64,000 bases of DNA from Arion vulgaris (GCA_020796225.1 CM036755.1:64052049-64116048); one strand, 5' to 3'; positions 1 to 10,585 are shown, numbered from the stretch's first letter. Notes: a model not told the origin generated them from the sequence alone. Program-made: numbers and translations.

Positions 1-842
1 AAGTATTTTAAAGGAATTTACGTTAGAAAAATATCACAGACAGGTTATGTGGGCGAACAGACAGGTTAAGTGGGCGAACAGACAGGTAAGTGGGCGACAG
101 ACAGGTGTAAGTTAGGCGAACAGACAGAAATAAAGACATACAGTTAGATAAAATAACAGACGGACAGACATTTAATTGGATAGTTGGGTATCTTCAGTGG
201 GCGGAAGACATTTAGTTGAATGTTGGTGTATTCTTCAGTGGGCGGACAGACATTTAGTTGATAGTTGGATATTCTTCATTGGGCGGACAGACATTTAGTT
301 GAAAGTTGGCGTATTCTTCAGTGGGCGGACAGACATTTAGTTGATAGTTGGCATATTCTTCAGTGGCGGACAGACATTTAGTTGGATAGTTGACATATTC
401 TTCAGTGGGCGGACAGACATTTAGTTGAATAGTTGACATATTCTTCAGTGGGCGGACAGCATTTAGTTGAAGTTGCTATTCTTCAGTGGGCTGGACAGAC
501 ATTTAGTTGAATAGTTGACATATTCTTCAGTGGGCGGACAGACATTTAGTTGAATAGTTGACATATTCTTCAGTGGGCGGACAGACATTTAGTTGGATAG
601 TTGACATATTCTTCAGTGGGCGGACAGACATTTAGTTGGATAGTTGACATATTCTTCAGTGGGCGGACAGACATTTAATTGAATAGTTGACATATTCTTC
701 AGTGGGCGGACATACATTTAGTTGAATAGTTGACATATTCTTCAGTGGGCGGACAGACATTTAGTTGAATAGTTGACATATTCTTCAGTGGGCGGACAGA
801 CATTTAGTTGAATAGTTGACATATTCTTCAGTGGGCGGACAG
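1..842. repeat. 43-bp minisatellite locus 1 with ~22-bp sub-repeat head
   Basis: Bases 1-130 hold a short degenerate repeat built on ACAGACAGGTTAAGTGGGCG. From about 170 a 43-bp unit containing GGCGGACAGACATTTAGTTG and GACATATTCTTCAGTG repeats about fifteen times; the left units are more diverged than the right ones. The head and the unit recur in the same orientation at 3938-4722. The array ends within a few bases of the 3' end of a minus-strand LINE-alpha fragment. Short open frames through the array are by-products of the repeat. Confidence 0.95.
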
Positions 843-847
843 TGACT

Positions 848-1240
848 ATTGACCAGTGTCGTGGTTTTCTGTTTTTGTCTTGCGCTGTTCTGGTGGCTTC
901 GGTGATTGTTATTTTTGTTTTTAAACAGGATTCTGCTATGCCATCTAACCATCTTTTCCGTTGTCTTCCTCTGACTTTTTTTCATGATGTTCTGGTGTAG
1001 AAGACTCTGTATGCAATGGAGTTTGATTGCATTCTTATTTGTGGTGGAACCCTTTCATTCTTTGTTTCTCAATGTGATTCATGCAAGGTTCTGTCCCAAC
1101 TTTCCTTCTTATGCTAATGTTGGTGAGTCTTTTTTGGTATTGATTGTAACTTTTCGTTGGCTTCGCATTTCACTTGTAGTTTTTTTTATGCTACTGTGCT
1201 TTGCTCATTGTCCATGTTTGGATCTGGCAACAGAGTAGGC
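848..1240 (-). mobile_element. LINE-alpha 3' fragment (decayed)
   Basis: Read on the minus strand this matches the C-terminal part of the LINE-alpha polyprotein seen better at 5370-5812 and 55975-56385, beginning near CQIQTWTMSKAQ and running to the 3' end whose complement reads CCAGTGTCGTGGTTTTCTG. The region lies after the reverse transcriptase catalytic core in such elements. Several frameshifts are present and no start codon is meaningful. It is 5'-truncated, sits between two minisatellites, and lacks the GAA tail of other copies. Confidence 0.7.
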
Positions 1241-1249
1241 ATGTGGATA

Positions 1250-2190
1250 TACAGAAGAATATATAAAGTGTTATGTGAAGAATATAGAAAGTGTTATGTG
1301 AAGAATATAGAAAGTGTTATGGGAAGAATATAGAAAGTGTTATGAGAAGAATATAGCAAGTGTTATGTGAAGAATATAGCAAGTGTTATGTGAAGAAAAT
1401 AGCAAGTGTTATGTGAAGAATATAGCAAGTGTTATGTGAAGAATATAGAACATGTTATGAGAAGAATATAGCAAGTGTTATGTGAAGAATATAGCAAGTG
1501 TTATGAGAAGAATATAGCAAGTGTTATGTGAAGAATATAGCAAGTGTTATGTGAAGAAAATAGCAAGTGTTATGTGAAGAATATAGCAAGTGTTATGTGA
1601 AGAAAATAGCAAGTGTTATGTGAAGAATATAGCAAGTGTTATGAGAAGAATATAGCAAGTGTTATGAGAAGAATATAGCAAGTGTTATGTGAAGAATATA
1701 GAACAAGTTATGAGAAGATTATAGAACAAGTTATGAGAAGATTATAGAACAAGTTATGAGAAGATTATAGAACAAGTTATGAGAAGAATATAGAACAAGT
1801 TATGAGAAGATTATAGAACAAGTTATGAGAAGAATATAGAACAAGTTATGAGAAGAATATAGAACAAGTTATGAGAAGATTATAGAACAAGTTATGAGAA
1901 GAATATAGAACAAGTTATGAGAAGAATATAGAACAAGTTATGAGAAGAATATAGAACATGTTATGAGAAGAATATAGAACAAGTTATGTGAAGAATATAG
2001 AACAAGTTATGAGAAGAATATAGAACAAGTTATGAGAAGAATATAGAACATGTTATATGTGAAGATTATAGAACATGTTACGTAAAGAATATAGCAAGTG
2101 TTATGTGAAGAATATAGCAAGTGTTATGTGAAGAAAATAGCAAGTGTTATATGAAGAATATAGCAAGTGTTATGAGAAGAATAGAAAAGA
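1250..2190. repeat. 23-bp minisatellite (about 40 units)
   Basis: Unit AAGTGTTATGTGAAGAATAT plus AGC repeats with two subtypes: one with AGCAAGTGTTATGTGAAG at both flanks, one with AGAACAAGTTATGAGAAG in the middle (about 1690-2060). The blockwise layout suggests local amplification of a variant inside an older array. It begins at the 5' edge of the minus-strand LINE-alpha fragment. Confidence 0.95.
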
Positions 2191-2260
2191 AACAAGAAAA
2201 TAAATAAGTACTTCAATAACAATAACAAGAAGATAGAGGTTAGCAAAATAAGATGTATTT

Positions 2261-2598
2261 CGCTCGAGTGGTTACCGGGGACCAAATTGAGATTTAAAGA
2301 ATAGAACTACTGTTACCTGCCACGCATGTCGTTAGAGGCGACTAAGGAGATAGAGCGTGGGCAGCTACCCCACACCGTAAAAACAATAGATGGCTACAGA
2401 ACGGAGAGTGAACCGAGTAAACGCCGAATGAAACCGGACACATCGCCGAAGGATAAGCACCAGAGCTCCAATTGGTGCTGAAGATGTGATGTAAAACACA
2501 TCAATGCTAAGACTGCATGAATCAGATTTCCACATGAATAGAATTTATGGAGAGATCTGGTACATCGGTCTGGGCGATGATTGAGAGAGAGAGAGAGA
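2261..2598 (+). mobile_element. SINE-B copy
   Basis: Starts with CTCGAGTGGTTACCGGGG, an A-box-like head, then the shared block ACTGTTACCTGCCACGCATG and a GTTAGAGGCGACTAAGGAG stretch also found in SINE-A and SINE-C. The tail is specific to SINE-B: a GTGAACCGAGTAAACGCCG region, a CCACATGAATAGAATTTATG segment and a terminal GA repeat. Two other copies lie at 42611-42945 (minus) and 54015-54355 (plus), which define the ends. No coding capacity. Confidence 0.85.
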
Positions 2599-2609
2599 TG
2601 TGTTTATTC

Positions 2610-2862
2610 CAAAAACGAACATCTCTTTTATATGAAGATCTCAGTGGGAATGCATTAGTTCCGTAGTACCGGCGAGGTACATCAATGTAATTGAGAAGAT
2701 GATGAGAATATTTTGTTTGAATTTTACTTTTTACATTTTTTCTAATGAACATTGCCCAGACAGCGACTTTGATTAGTTCTCGATTTTGAACCGTCAATGG
2801 TTCTTTTACGTGCTCAAATTGAGCATGGGTTCCTACGTTTTATCGTCCGTCTCCGATATGAT
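2610..2862 (-). mobile_element. SINE-G fragment
   Basis: Minus-strand match to SINE-G (full copies 11460-11880, 23935-24365): it carries the internal GAAGATCTCAGTGGGAATGC region, the GAACATTGCCCAGACAGCG stretch and the TTTTACGTGCTCAAATTGAG block, and ends at the CGTCCGTCTCCGATA segment. The tRNA-like head is missing. It follows the GA tail of SINE-B directly. Confidence 0.75.
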
Positions 2863-2889
2863 ACGAAATTCAAAGAAGAACAAACATGG

Positions 2890-3365
2890 CTTGACAAAAA
2901 ATTAAACAACTAAAAACAGCATGAAACGGAACTAATAAGAAAACAAAGATCAGAATACTAAGAGCATGCATATTCCCAGTGGCAATATATGGGTGTGAAG
3001 CATGGACATTTAATAAAGCAGTGGAAAAACATATATATGCTTTTGAATATAAGTGTTACAGAAGAGTCCTCCGTATATCATGGACAGAGGAGAGAACAAT
3101 TAGATCTATCCAGAAAGAACTCAAATAAAGAAAAACTGGCTGATGCTACAAATAAGAAAGAGAAATTGAGAAATTTTGGACATGAAATCATGAAGGGCTG
3201 GAGAAGACCATCATGGAAGCAGGCATACTGGCAAAGAGAAGAAGAGGAAGACCACGGAGAAGATGGATTCAGGATGTAATTGATGGTTTGAATATAACGG
3301 CTGCAGAAGCAGGACATCTGGCCTATGAGAGAGAGAAATTACGGAGGACTGTTATCTAGCTGATA
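2890..3365 (+). mobile_element. LINE-beta C-terminal fragment
   Basis: Plus-strand frames join to give the post-catalytic region of a LINE reverse transcriptase: AIYGCEAWTFNKA, then CYRRVLRISWTEE, then an RRGRPRRRW stretch (near 3235-3265) and DGLNITAAEAGHLAYEREK near the end. The order YGCEAW, RRxLRISW, RGRPRxRW is typical of the C-terminus of APE-type LINEs. Frames shift at least twice, so it is dead. The same C-terminus ends the 57-bp array at 14906-15025. Confidence 0.75.
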
Positions 3366-3469
3366 ACTTCTACGCCACAGAGAGCATCCAAAAGAGACAT
3401 CAAACTGCTGACAACCATCTTGGACGAGGTGGACGGTAAGAAAAAGCAGAGATAGACATATATCATTAG

Positions 3470-3688
3470 CTCTTTAGCTGCTAAGGACGTATATATACGT
3501 TTTCCTCATTCACTTCTAAAGATACATTAACACGTCTATTATAATCTCTCCTCTGTGGGCTAAAGACGTGTTAACACGTTATACATTGCTACTGTCACTG
3601 CTATAGGCGTACATTCACGTTTGTGACCTATAAACAAAGAGTAGCTATTTCTAGATCAGCCTTCAGAAAGTATCTAGCAGCGAAAGGG
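3470..3688. mobile_element. piggyBac-like MITE, copy 1
   Basis: A 219-bp element whose ends are imperfect inverted repeats (CTCTTTAGCTGCTA left, complement of TAGCAGCGAAAGGG right), flanked on both sides by TTAG, close to the TTAA duplication used by piggyBac transposons. The interior holds short palindromes such as ACGTGTTAACACGT and ACGTATATATACGT. A second copy in the opposite orientation interrupts a SINE-C at 44229-44446. No transposase is encoded. Confidence 0.7.
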
Positions 3689-3937
3689 TTAGGAGTGGAA
3701 CATTAGAAAGTGGACATGCAAAAGTCTGACAGTATATAGCTCAAGGAACAGCACTTGGGGGAGAGCCATTACACTCTACCATGGATGCGGAGACGGCAAA
3801 CATTGATTGAATAAATGAAATGGTAAATTTCTTATAGCTTATGTTTCAGCTACGACGCACAATCAATATTGCTTCCTTCAATGCAAGGCATATATTGATT
3901 GTCGGGTTATGAAGAAACAGGCAGTCAGGTGTGCACA

Positions 3938-4722
3938 AAAAGTATTTTAAAGGAATTTAAGTTAGAAAAATATCACAGACAGGTTATGTGGGCGAACAGA
4001 CAGGTTAAGTGGGCGAACAGACAGGTCAAGTGGGCGAGCAGACAGGTTAAGTTGGCGAACAGACAGAAATAAAGACATACAGTTAGATAAAATAACAGAC
4101 GGACAGACATTTAATTGGATAGTTGGGGTATTCTTCAGTGGGCGGACAGACATTTAGTTGAAAGATTGGTGTATTCTTCAGTGGGCGGACAGACATTTAG
4201 TTGAATAGTTGACATATTCTTCAGTGGGCGGACAGACATTTAGTTGAATAGTTGACATATTCTTCAGTGGGCGGACATACATTTAGTTGGATAGTTGACA
4301 TATTCTTCAGTGGGCGGACAGACATTTAGTTGAATAGTTGACATATTCTTCAGTGGGCGGACAGACATTTAGTTGAATAGTTGACATATTCTTCAGTAGG
4401 CGGACAGACATTTAGTTGAAAGATTGGCGTATTCTTCAGTGGGCGGACAGACATTTAGTTGAATAGTTGACATATTCTTCAGTGGGCGGACAGACATTTA
4501 GTTGAAAGATTGGCGTATTCTTCAGTGGGCGGACAGACATTTAGTTGAATAGTTGACATATTCTTCAGTGGGCGGACAGACATTTAGTTGGATAGTTGAC
4601 ATATTCTTCAGTAGGCGGACAGACATTTAGTTGGATAGTTGACATATTCTTCAGTAGGCGGACAGACATTTAGTTGAATAGTTGACATATTCTTCAGTGG
4701 GTGGACAGACATTTAGTTGCAC
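3938..4722. repeat. 43-bp minisatellite locus 2 with sub-repeat head
   Basis: Begins with AAGTATTTTAAAGGAATTTA, the same head as base 1 of the window, then the ACAGACAGGT sub-repeats and about fourteen 43-bp units with the GACATATTCTTCAG core. Some units carry AAAGATTGGCGTATTCTTC instead, a variant rare in locus 1. The two loci are about 3.9 kb apart in the same orientation and have different downstream flanks. Confidence 0.95.
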
Positions 4723-4867
4723 AGGCTGCTTAGCAAGTAGGTAGATATTTATATATATAAGTTGGTACGTTAAATGGTCAATAGGTAACTTTTCTAGAGT
4801 CATCTGATGTTTATTAACAATTATTATCATGATGGTCCTATCAAACAATCACATTAATATTCGCATT

Positions 4868-5035
4868 TATACCTTTATTTTGGGATCGCTCGCTGTGAAT
4901 TCAGGCGTTAACATAATGCCTGGTTTGGCGCTTCTGACTGATTTTTCCGTGAGGCATGCTTATACAATTTGACTGGTCTCCTCCGTATAAAGACGGGAAT
5001 TCGCCGTCTTCAGAGGTACTATTTATAACTAATAT
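4868..5035 (+). repeat. dispersed repeat K, copy 1
   Basis: Shares GCTGTGAATTCAGGCGTTA, GGCGCTTCTGACTGA-like and TTTGACTGGTCTCCTCCG stretches with 29520-29695. In both places a SINE-D copy lies close by, but in different order. No coding potential or inverted ends are visible, so its class is unknown. Confidence 0.65.
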
Positions 5036-5109
5036 CTCTTCTTATCAAAATGGTCATTTATCTAAGTAACATTCCAGTATATATATCTATAAAATGTCTA
5101 CAGACAAGG

Positions 5110-5325
5110 ACTACTTCAGTGCCACGGGTTTACCTATATGACTCGCCCCTGTCGACATAAGTAGCACACAGTAAGCCGAGAGTGTTTTACAATTCAATAA
5201 CTTCGTAGCACAGAAACAATACTAGGGATAAAAACTTTCACATGTGATTCTGTCCGGATTTGAACTCACAACCTTCAGAACGATAGACAAACGTGTTAAC
5301 CACTTCACCATATAGACACCAAAAT
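5110..5325 (-). mobile_element. SINE-D, diverged copy
   Basis: On the minus strand a tRNA-like head is visible: AGTGGTTAACACGTTTGTC, then a B-box-like AGTTCAAATCCGGAC, as in SINE-D copies at 8649 and 33640. The body keeps the GCCACGGGTTTACCTATATG end seen at 29300. It is the most diverged SINE-D in the window. Confidence 0.6.
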
Positions 5326-5369
5326 ATACACCTTATGTTTCAAATGTTATGAATTGTCCTTCCTCTCGT

Positions 5370-6208
5370 TCTTCTTCTTATTTTGTCGTAACACTTCTAC
5401 CGGGTTGATGCCCAGTGTCGTGGTTTTCTGTTTTTGTCTTGCGCTGTTCTGGTGGCTTTGTGATTGTTATCTTTTTTTCACAGGATTCTGCAACGCCATC
5501 TAACCATCTTTCCGTGGTCTTCCTTTTGCCTTCTTCCGATGTTCTGTTGTAGAAGACTCTGTATACTGTGGAGTTTGATGCATTCTTATTACGGCCAAAC
5601 CACTTCATTCGTTGTTTCTCTATGTAATTCAGCACAGTTTTGTGCCAACTTTTTCTTATGCTGATGTTAGTGATTCTGTTTTTTCTGGTGTTGTTGGTAA
5701 CTTTTCGCAGGCAACGCATTTCACATGTAGTTATTTTTTGTGACTGCGCTTTGCTCAATGTCCATGTTTGGCTTTGGTAACACAAAGTAGGTATAAAAAT
5801 GCTGTTGATCATCTGTTGCTTAGCTGCCTGTGAAATTTGTGGGTGCCTTAACAGTGGGGCTAGCTAGTAGGTACAGCATTTGCTTTCTGCACTCTAGCCT
5901 CTATCCAGTTTTCCGTCTTCTGTGAATATGCTTCCTAAGTATTTGAATTCTTCACTTGGTTTATTTTAGTGCATTGACATGGATGTCTAGATTATTATGT
6001 TTTCTTCCCATATTAATTATTTCTGTTTTTGTGTTGTTGATTTTCATGTCATATTTTACACAATTTTTGTTCAAGGTGTCAATATGATGTTGTAGATCTT
6101 GTTCATTTTGATGTATCAGGCACTGATCATCTGCAAACAGCAGTTCATTTATTTCATCATTATCTGAATTTGACTTTAGAGTTATTTTATCCATATATGC
6201 AATAAAGA
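5370..6208 (-). mobile_element. LINE-alpha, 3' half (interrupted by LINE-gamma)
   Basis: Reading down the minus strand: IAYMDKITLKSN, then LLFADDQCLIHQN with the FADD catalytic motif of reverse transcriptase, LNKNCVKYDMKINNTKTEI, a degraded KxFKYLGS-type region, IFIPTLCYQSQTWTLSKAQ, CLRKVTNNTRKNR, KQRMKWFGR and a C-terminus ending TGHQPGRSVTTK near a GAA-rich tail at 5370. LINE reverse transcriptases act on element RNA at the nicked target. The 5' half lies at 7961-8640; removing 6209-7960 and one duplicated octamer rejoins LSPLLF to IAYMDKI. Frameshifts make it inactive. Confidence 0.85.
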
Positions 6209-7960
6209 TTTTCCGGTGTGTTGGCCAAGATGGCGGGACGTGTTTTCTTCTAGCTTGGCTCACAAACTGTTGATCGTCGGCCCGACAAGCCGTCATCGTA
6301 AAATTCACCACTGTTTGAGAAACAGAGTTTAGGCTCTAAATGTATCGATGATTCGTTCAAATTTGTTTAATTCTAAGGACATCTCTAAAATTGGTTACTG
6401 GAATGTAAGAACCATGTTTCAGTTGGGAAAACAGCCTAAGTGTGTAGTGTTATGAGCGATTTCAAACTGATATACTCGGGTCAGTGAATGTAGGTGGACT
6501 GGCTCAGGTAAGACGTTTCTTAACAACGAACAAAAGCACGTAATTTATTCAGGGAGACTTGACGATCATCATTCAAACGGAGTTGCTATTATAATGTCAC
6601 CCAACTCGAAGAAAGCACTAGTTAGCTGGGAACCAGTCAATGACAGAATTATATCAGCGCGCTACCAAACAAAATTTTTCAAGTTAACAATCATACAGTG
6701 CTACGCACCTACAAACGACTATTCAGACGACAACAAAGACACTTTTTATAATTTACTAAGAGAAGAACAAGCAGGGTTTAGACCAAAACGAGCATGCATA
6801 GATCACATCTTCACACTAAGAGTAATCATTGAAGAGTTCGTAGAATTTCAATCGAATTTAATCATCAACTTTGTTGATTTTCAGAAAGCGTTTGACAGTA
6901 TTCACCATCCTACGCTTTGGAAACTACTACAAAATTATGGTTTCCCTACTAAATTCATCAACATCATAAAATCCTTCTACAGTGAATGGCGCTGCAGTGT
7001 AAGAACAGATTTCGGTAACTCTGACTGGTTCCCAGTGGAAACAGGAGTGAAACAAGGCTTTCGTCTTATCGCCAATGCTCTTGGAATAGCAATTGACTGG
7101 GTCATGCGAAAATGCACAAATAACGCAAATATGGGCATCAAATGGGTTGATAAAATTTTAGAAGACCTTGATTTTGCCGACGATATAGCCCTTTCGAGTT
7201 CATCACACCAAGATATTCAAATGAAAACAAACCTTCTCCAAAATATCTCAGGGCAAATTGGTCTCCAAATCAACACCACAAAAACAAAAATTGTTGACCT
7301 TACCAACAGTCCAGAAAATATCCAACTAAAAAACTACACTCTTGAAAAGTCAAAAGTTTTACATACCTAGGGAGTATGATGACATCTACGGGGATACAGC
7401 GCCAGAAATTCCATACAGAATCGCATTGGCATCAAGTGCTTTTAACAAATTGTCAAATATATGGAAGTCCAATTCACTCAGCAAGCACTTAAAATTAAAG
7501 ATCTTTAACTCTTGTGTGATTCCAGTATTAACTTATGGATGCGAGAGTTGGAAAGCAACAAAAGCTCTAGAAAGAAAATTAGATAACTTTGAGAATAAAT
7601 GTCTTAGAAGAATATTGAACCTCAAATGGTCAGATTTCAGACCTAATACACAAATAAGACAAGAGACCAAGCAAGAAAATGTATCAAATTTTATAAGAAA
7701 GCGCCGCTGAACTACATCGGCCACACACTTAGAATGGATGAGAGAAGAATCCCTTACCAATCCCTCATATGGACACCAGAGGGAAAAAGAAAACGAGGAA
7801 GACCAAGAGAGACTCTGCGTAGAACCATCACCAGAGAAGGCTCAACGATGGGCCTAGCAAACCTTAAAGACCTAAAACAGATAGCAACGAACCGCGAGAC
7901 ATGGAGAGCTATGACCTCTGCCCTATGCCCCGCCCACAGGCCCAAGAGGAAAGACTAACT
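6209..7960 (+). mobile_element. LINE-gamma, internally deleted insertion with 8-bp TSD
   Basis: A 1752-bp element flanked by the exact octamer AATAAAGA (6201-6208 and 7961-7968), inserted into LINE-alpha. From the left it shows a 5' untranslated-looking stretch, APE endonuclease pieces (YWNVRTMFQ near 6395, SECRWTGSG near 6475), endonuclease end IIQCYAPTN, reverse transcriptase, YGCESWKATKA, CLRRILNLKWSD and a C-terminus with EGKRKRGRPRETLRRT, ending ACTAACT. About a kilobase or more expected between YAPTN and REEQAGFR is missing. The motif style is RTE/BovB-like, which is inference. Frameshifts occur near 7360 and 7710. Confidence 0.88.
6594..7370 (+). pseudogene. endonuclease-reverse transcriptase remnant of LINE-gamma
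   Basis: A 258-codon open frame. Residues 1-42 are the end of an APE-type endonuclease (WEPVNDRIISAR, IIQCYAPTND). At about residue 56 it jumps in frame to reverse transcriptase: REEQAGFRPKRA (57-67), FVDFQKAFDS (93-102, metal-binding aspartate of motif A), GVKQG (151-155, motif B; the usual cysteine is F) and LDFADDIAL (192-200, motif C with both aspartates). The stretch after motif B (residues 156-165) is corrupted. The start codon lies inside the endonuclease domain, so it is not the natural start. Normal LINE proteins are about four times longer; this one cannot be autonomous. Confidence 0.85.
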
Positions 7961-8640
7961 AATAAAGAGTAGTGGTGAGAGGGCACAACCTTGTCTAACA
8001 CTTGATGTAATGGAGAACCAGTCGGTCATTCCTTCTGTTGTTCTTACTGTACTCTGGCTATCTTGATATAAGGCCATGATATTACTTAATAGTTGTCCCT
8101 GGACGTCATATTCTTCAAGGATCTTCCATAGTTTGCACCTGTTTACTCTATCACATGCCATTTCTTGGTCTATAAATATAAGTTGTTTACTTTGATTGTA
8201 TTCAATTGTTTGTTCGCAGATCTGTCTTAGTGAAAATATTGCGTCTGTGCAGCTCTTACCCCTCCTAATCCCAAACTGGCTATTGCTTAACTGAGGCTCT
8301 AATATATGTCTTGCTCTTCGCTCCAATATTTTTGCAAACATTTTTCCTATATGGCTCAAAAGAGAGATACCCGTATGTTTCACACTCTCTTTTGTCTCCT
8401 TTATTCTTCCATATTGGGACTATAATAGCTCTCTGCCAGTCATATGGAGCCTCTTGTGCCTCCCAGGCTATGTTAAAAATTCTGGTCAGCCATGTTATTG
8501 CTGTTGTCTTACACCAAGTAACATTTCCTCTCGTTAACATTAAATATGTAACATATGTCCCACTCTTCCTTACAAACTCTTTCTAGATGGAAAAATTAGA
8601 TAAGTTGAGAAAAGATATATATGAAGACATAACTCTATAT
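7961..8640 (-). mobile_element. LINE-alpha, 5' part of reverse transcriptase (other side of LINE-gamma)
   Basis: Minus-strand frames give LTRIFNIAWEAQEAP, a VPIWKNKGDKRECE stretch, GISLLSHIGKMFAKILERR, SNSQFGIRRGKSCTDAIFS, LIFIDQEMACDRVNR (motif A, altered from the usual D-x-x-KAFD) and VRQGCALSPLLF (motif B), where LINE-gamma interrupts. These are reverse transcriptase blocks 0 to B in order. The two frames overlap near 8300-8380 with a frameshift. The element is 5'-truncated around 8600-8640; no endonuclease is seen. Confidence 0.83.
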
Positions 8641-8648
8641 GTTCTCTC

Positions 8649-8897
8649 TTACTAAGTGGTTAAACCCTGCCTTGCGTGTCCAAGGTCGTGGGTTTGAATC
8701 CGGACCGCGCCGTTCTGTTCAGGAGTGAATTTTTTTTTCCAGAGACTATTAGGATTGTTGTCGGAGCTATAGAGTTCATGCTTTGGGCAATACTCTCAGC
8801 AGGCGGCGTGCCATTTCTGCGGAGAGAGACCGAGTCATATGGGGTAAATCCCAGTGCAATGAAGCAAATTCTTCATCTTTAAAATCCCTTTATATTT
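8649..8897 (+). mobile_element. SINE-D copy
   Basis: tRNA-derived head: A-box-like AGTGGTTAAACCCTG and B-box GGGTTTGAATCCGGACC at the spacing expected for an RNA polymerase III internal promoter. The body contains CGCCGTTCTGTTCAGGAGTG, a poly-T stretch, GCAATACTCTCAGCAGGCGG and GAGAGAGACCGAGTCATATG, and ends near TCTTCATCTTTAAAATCCC. Other copies: 5110, 15352, 29300, 33640, 45480 and 55640. Confidence 0.88.
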
Positions 8898-8964
8898 TTC
8901 GCTATATTGCTTTCTTTCAACAAAACAAAACAAAAACACAGCATAAATTATATATAGAAGAAAA

Positions 8965-9092
8965 GAAGTAGAAAGAAGGCTGTTGTTTATTAGCCAGAGT
9001 TCTTCAATGTTCATGTCTTGTTGAATGTCTTTATGTTTTCTCTTCTCTCTCAAAGTGTTCTAAACATATTTCTGTATCGCTTCGATGGTTGT
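8965..9092 (-). mobile_element. LINE-delta fragment
   Basis: Minus strand encodes LREKRKHKDIQQDMNIEEL and WLINN, matching the longer LINE-delta piece at 33950-34330 (NKDILQDLNIKEHWLINN). This is the post-reverse-transcriptase region. It abuts the 39-bp array at 9095. Confidence 0.6.
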
Positions 9093-9094
9093 GT

Positions 9095-9648
9095 TTGTAA
9101 GAACTCTCGTATTGCTAGGCTAGGCAATGGGTGTCGTAAAAACGCTCGTATTGCTAGGCTAGGCAATGGGTGTCGTAAGAACGCTCGTATTGCTAGGCTA
9201 GGCGATGGGTGTCATAAGAACGCTCGTATTGCTAGGCTAGGCAATGGGTGTCGTAAGAACGCTCGTATTGCTAGGCTAGGCGATGGGTGTCATAAGAACG
9301 CTCGTATTGCTAGGCTAGACAATGGGTGTCGTAAGAATGCTCGTATTGCTAGGCTAGACAATGGGTGTCGTAAGAACGCTCGTATTGCTAGGCTAGACAA
9401 TGGGTGTCGTAAGAACGCTCGTATTACTAGGCTAGGCGATGAGTGTCGTAAGAACGCTCGTATTGCTAGGCTAGACAATGGGTGTCGTAAGAACGCTCGT
9501 ATTACTAGGCTAGGCGATGAGTGTCGTAAGAACGCTCGTATTGCTAGGCTAGACAATGGGTGTCGTAAGAACGCTCGTATTGCTAGGCTAGGCGATGAGT
9601 GTCGTAAGAACGCTCGTATTGCTAGGCTAGGCGATGAGTGTCGTTAGA
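9095..9648. repeat. 39-bp minisatellite (about 14 units)
   Basis: Unit AACGCTCGTATTGCTAGGCT followed by AGRCRATGGGTGTCGTAAG, 39 bp, about fourteen copies with point variants that alternate in a patterned way (GGCGATGAG versus GACAATGGG). Because 39 is divisible by three, both strands stay open (KNARIARLGNGCR per unit on plus); this is not evidence for a protein. It starts at the edge of a LINE-delta fragment. Confidence 0.95.
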
Positions 9649-9789
9649 AATAATGGTAAATGGTTTGAATCCTGTGTTTATCAATTTGTTTTTTCGGAAT
9701 CTCTTAATACTTGTACACTATCTATTTATTGATGATATTCTTTGCTTCCGTTGTTTCCCCTCGGGTTCTGTTTCCTAATGAAATCTTTT

Positions 9790-9990
9790 GCCCGCCTGCC
9801 CAGCGTGTTCATAGCGCGTTGGACGACATGTGACAAACCCCCCTGTGAGTGCGGTTCAATTCTGCAGGCTGCCAGAAAAGCCACATGTTCTCCAGATTTA
9901 CGGTGTTCGTGACACCAAACCGAAGGGTTACGATATCTATGTCACCGAGCCGAAGAGCTGAAAGCTCAAGTGCTTCTGGATACAAAAAAA
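9790..9990 (+). mobile_element. SINE-H copy
   Basis: Head CGTGTTCATAGCGCGTTGGA resembles a tRNA D-arm/A box and GCGGTTCAATTCTGC a B box. The body has CCAGAAAAGCCACATGTTC, TTTACGGTGTTCGTGACACC and CCGAAGAGCTGAAAGCTC, ending in an A-rich tail (TACAAAAAAATAAAAAAATA). Other copies: 12000, 12283, 32445, 38455, 52035. Confidence 0.88.
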
Positions 9991-10347
9991 TAAAAAAATA
10001 AAGTTTTACTTGTAATTTTCTGCTCGTATTCTGTCGTAGTTTTTGTTTTACATACAAACTAATCTCTGAAATGTCATTACTAGTCTCTCCTTCTGATTTC
10101 TTTTGTGCAATCTGCATTATTGATAATTACAGAGCCAAAGTATTACAAAATTTGTAACAATTTCAATATCTTCATTATTAAGGACATTTTTGGGTTGACA
10201 TTCGACTTTGTCAGTGGATAGAATATTAGGTTTTTTTTAATTCAGATAATAAATGTGCTCTTCTTCACTGTGTCTTTTATACCGAATACAATTAACAGTT
10301 CCAGTCCCTTGACATTATTTGACAGGATAATTGTGTCATCTGCTTGT

Positions 10348-10585
10348 CTTCTTCTTCTTCTATGTCGACGACTTGTCAACCACTCTGTGTAATGTGTATA
10401 TAATCTGAGCCTAAGAGCGAGTGTGTATTGTTCCAGTTATGCGACTAAAAGTAAACCAGCACATCCGATTTCTACGACGATTTTTATTTACTAGAGTAGC
10501 TTCCAAGGCCACTATATAATTCGTATCTTTCGACATGCCTTGTAGGTTGCAGAGTTATTATTCTTTGCTTCCTTCGAGTCCCGTC
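10348..10585 (-). mobile_element. SINE-C copy
   Basis: Minus-strand SINE-C: the GAA-rich tail (TTCTTCTTCTTCTATGTCG on plus), the CTTGTCAACCACTCTGTGTA end, the GCACATCCGATTTCTACGAC block and the shared head CGACATGCCTTGTAGGTTGC with ATTATTCTTTGCTTCC. Immediately downstream on plus lies a CA-rich microsatellite. Confidence 0.85.

Noticed and set aside
9018..9647. 209-codon open frame with KNARIARLGNGCR repeats
   Set aside because: It is the 39-bp minisatellite read in a frame that has no stop; both strands are open and unit variants do not favour synonymous changes.
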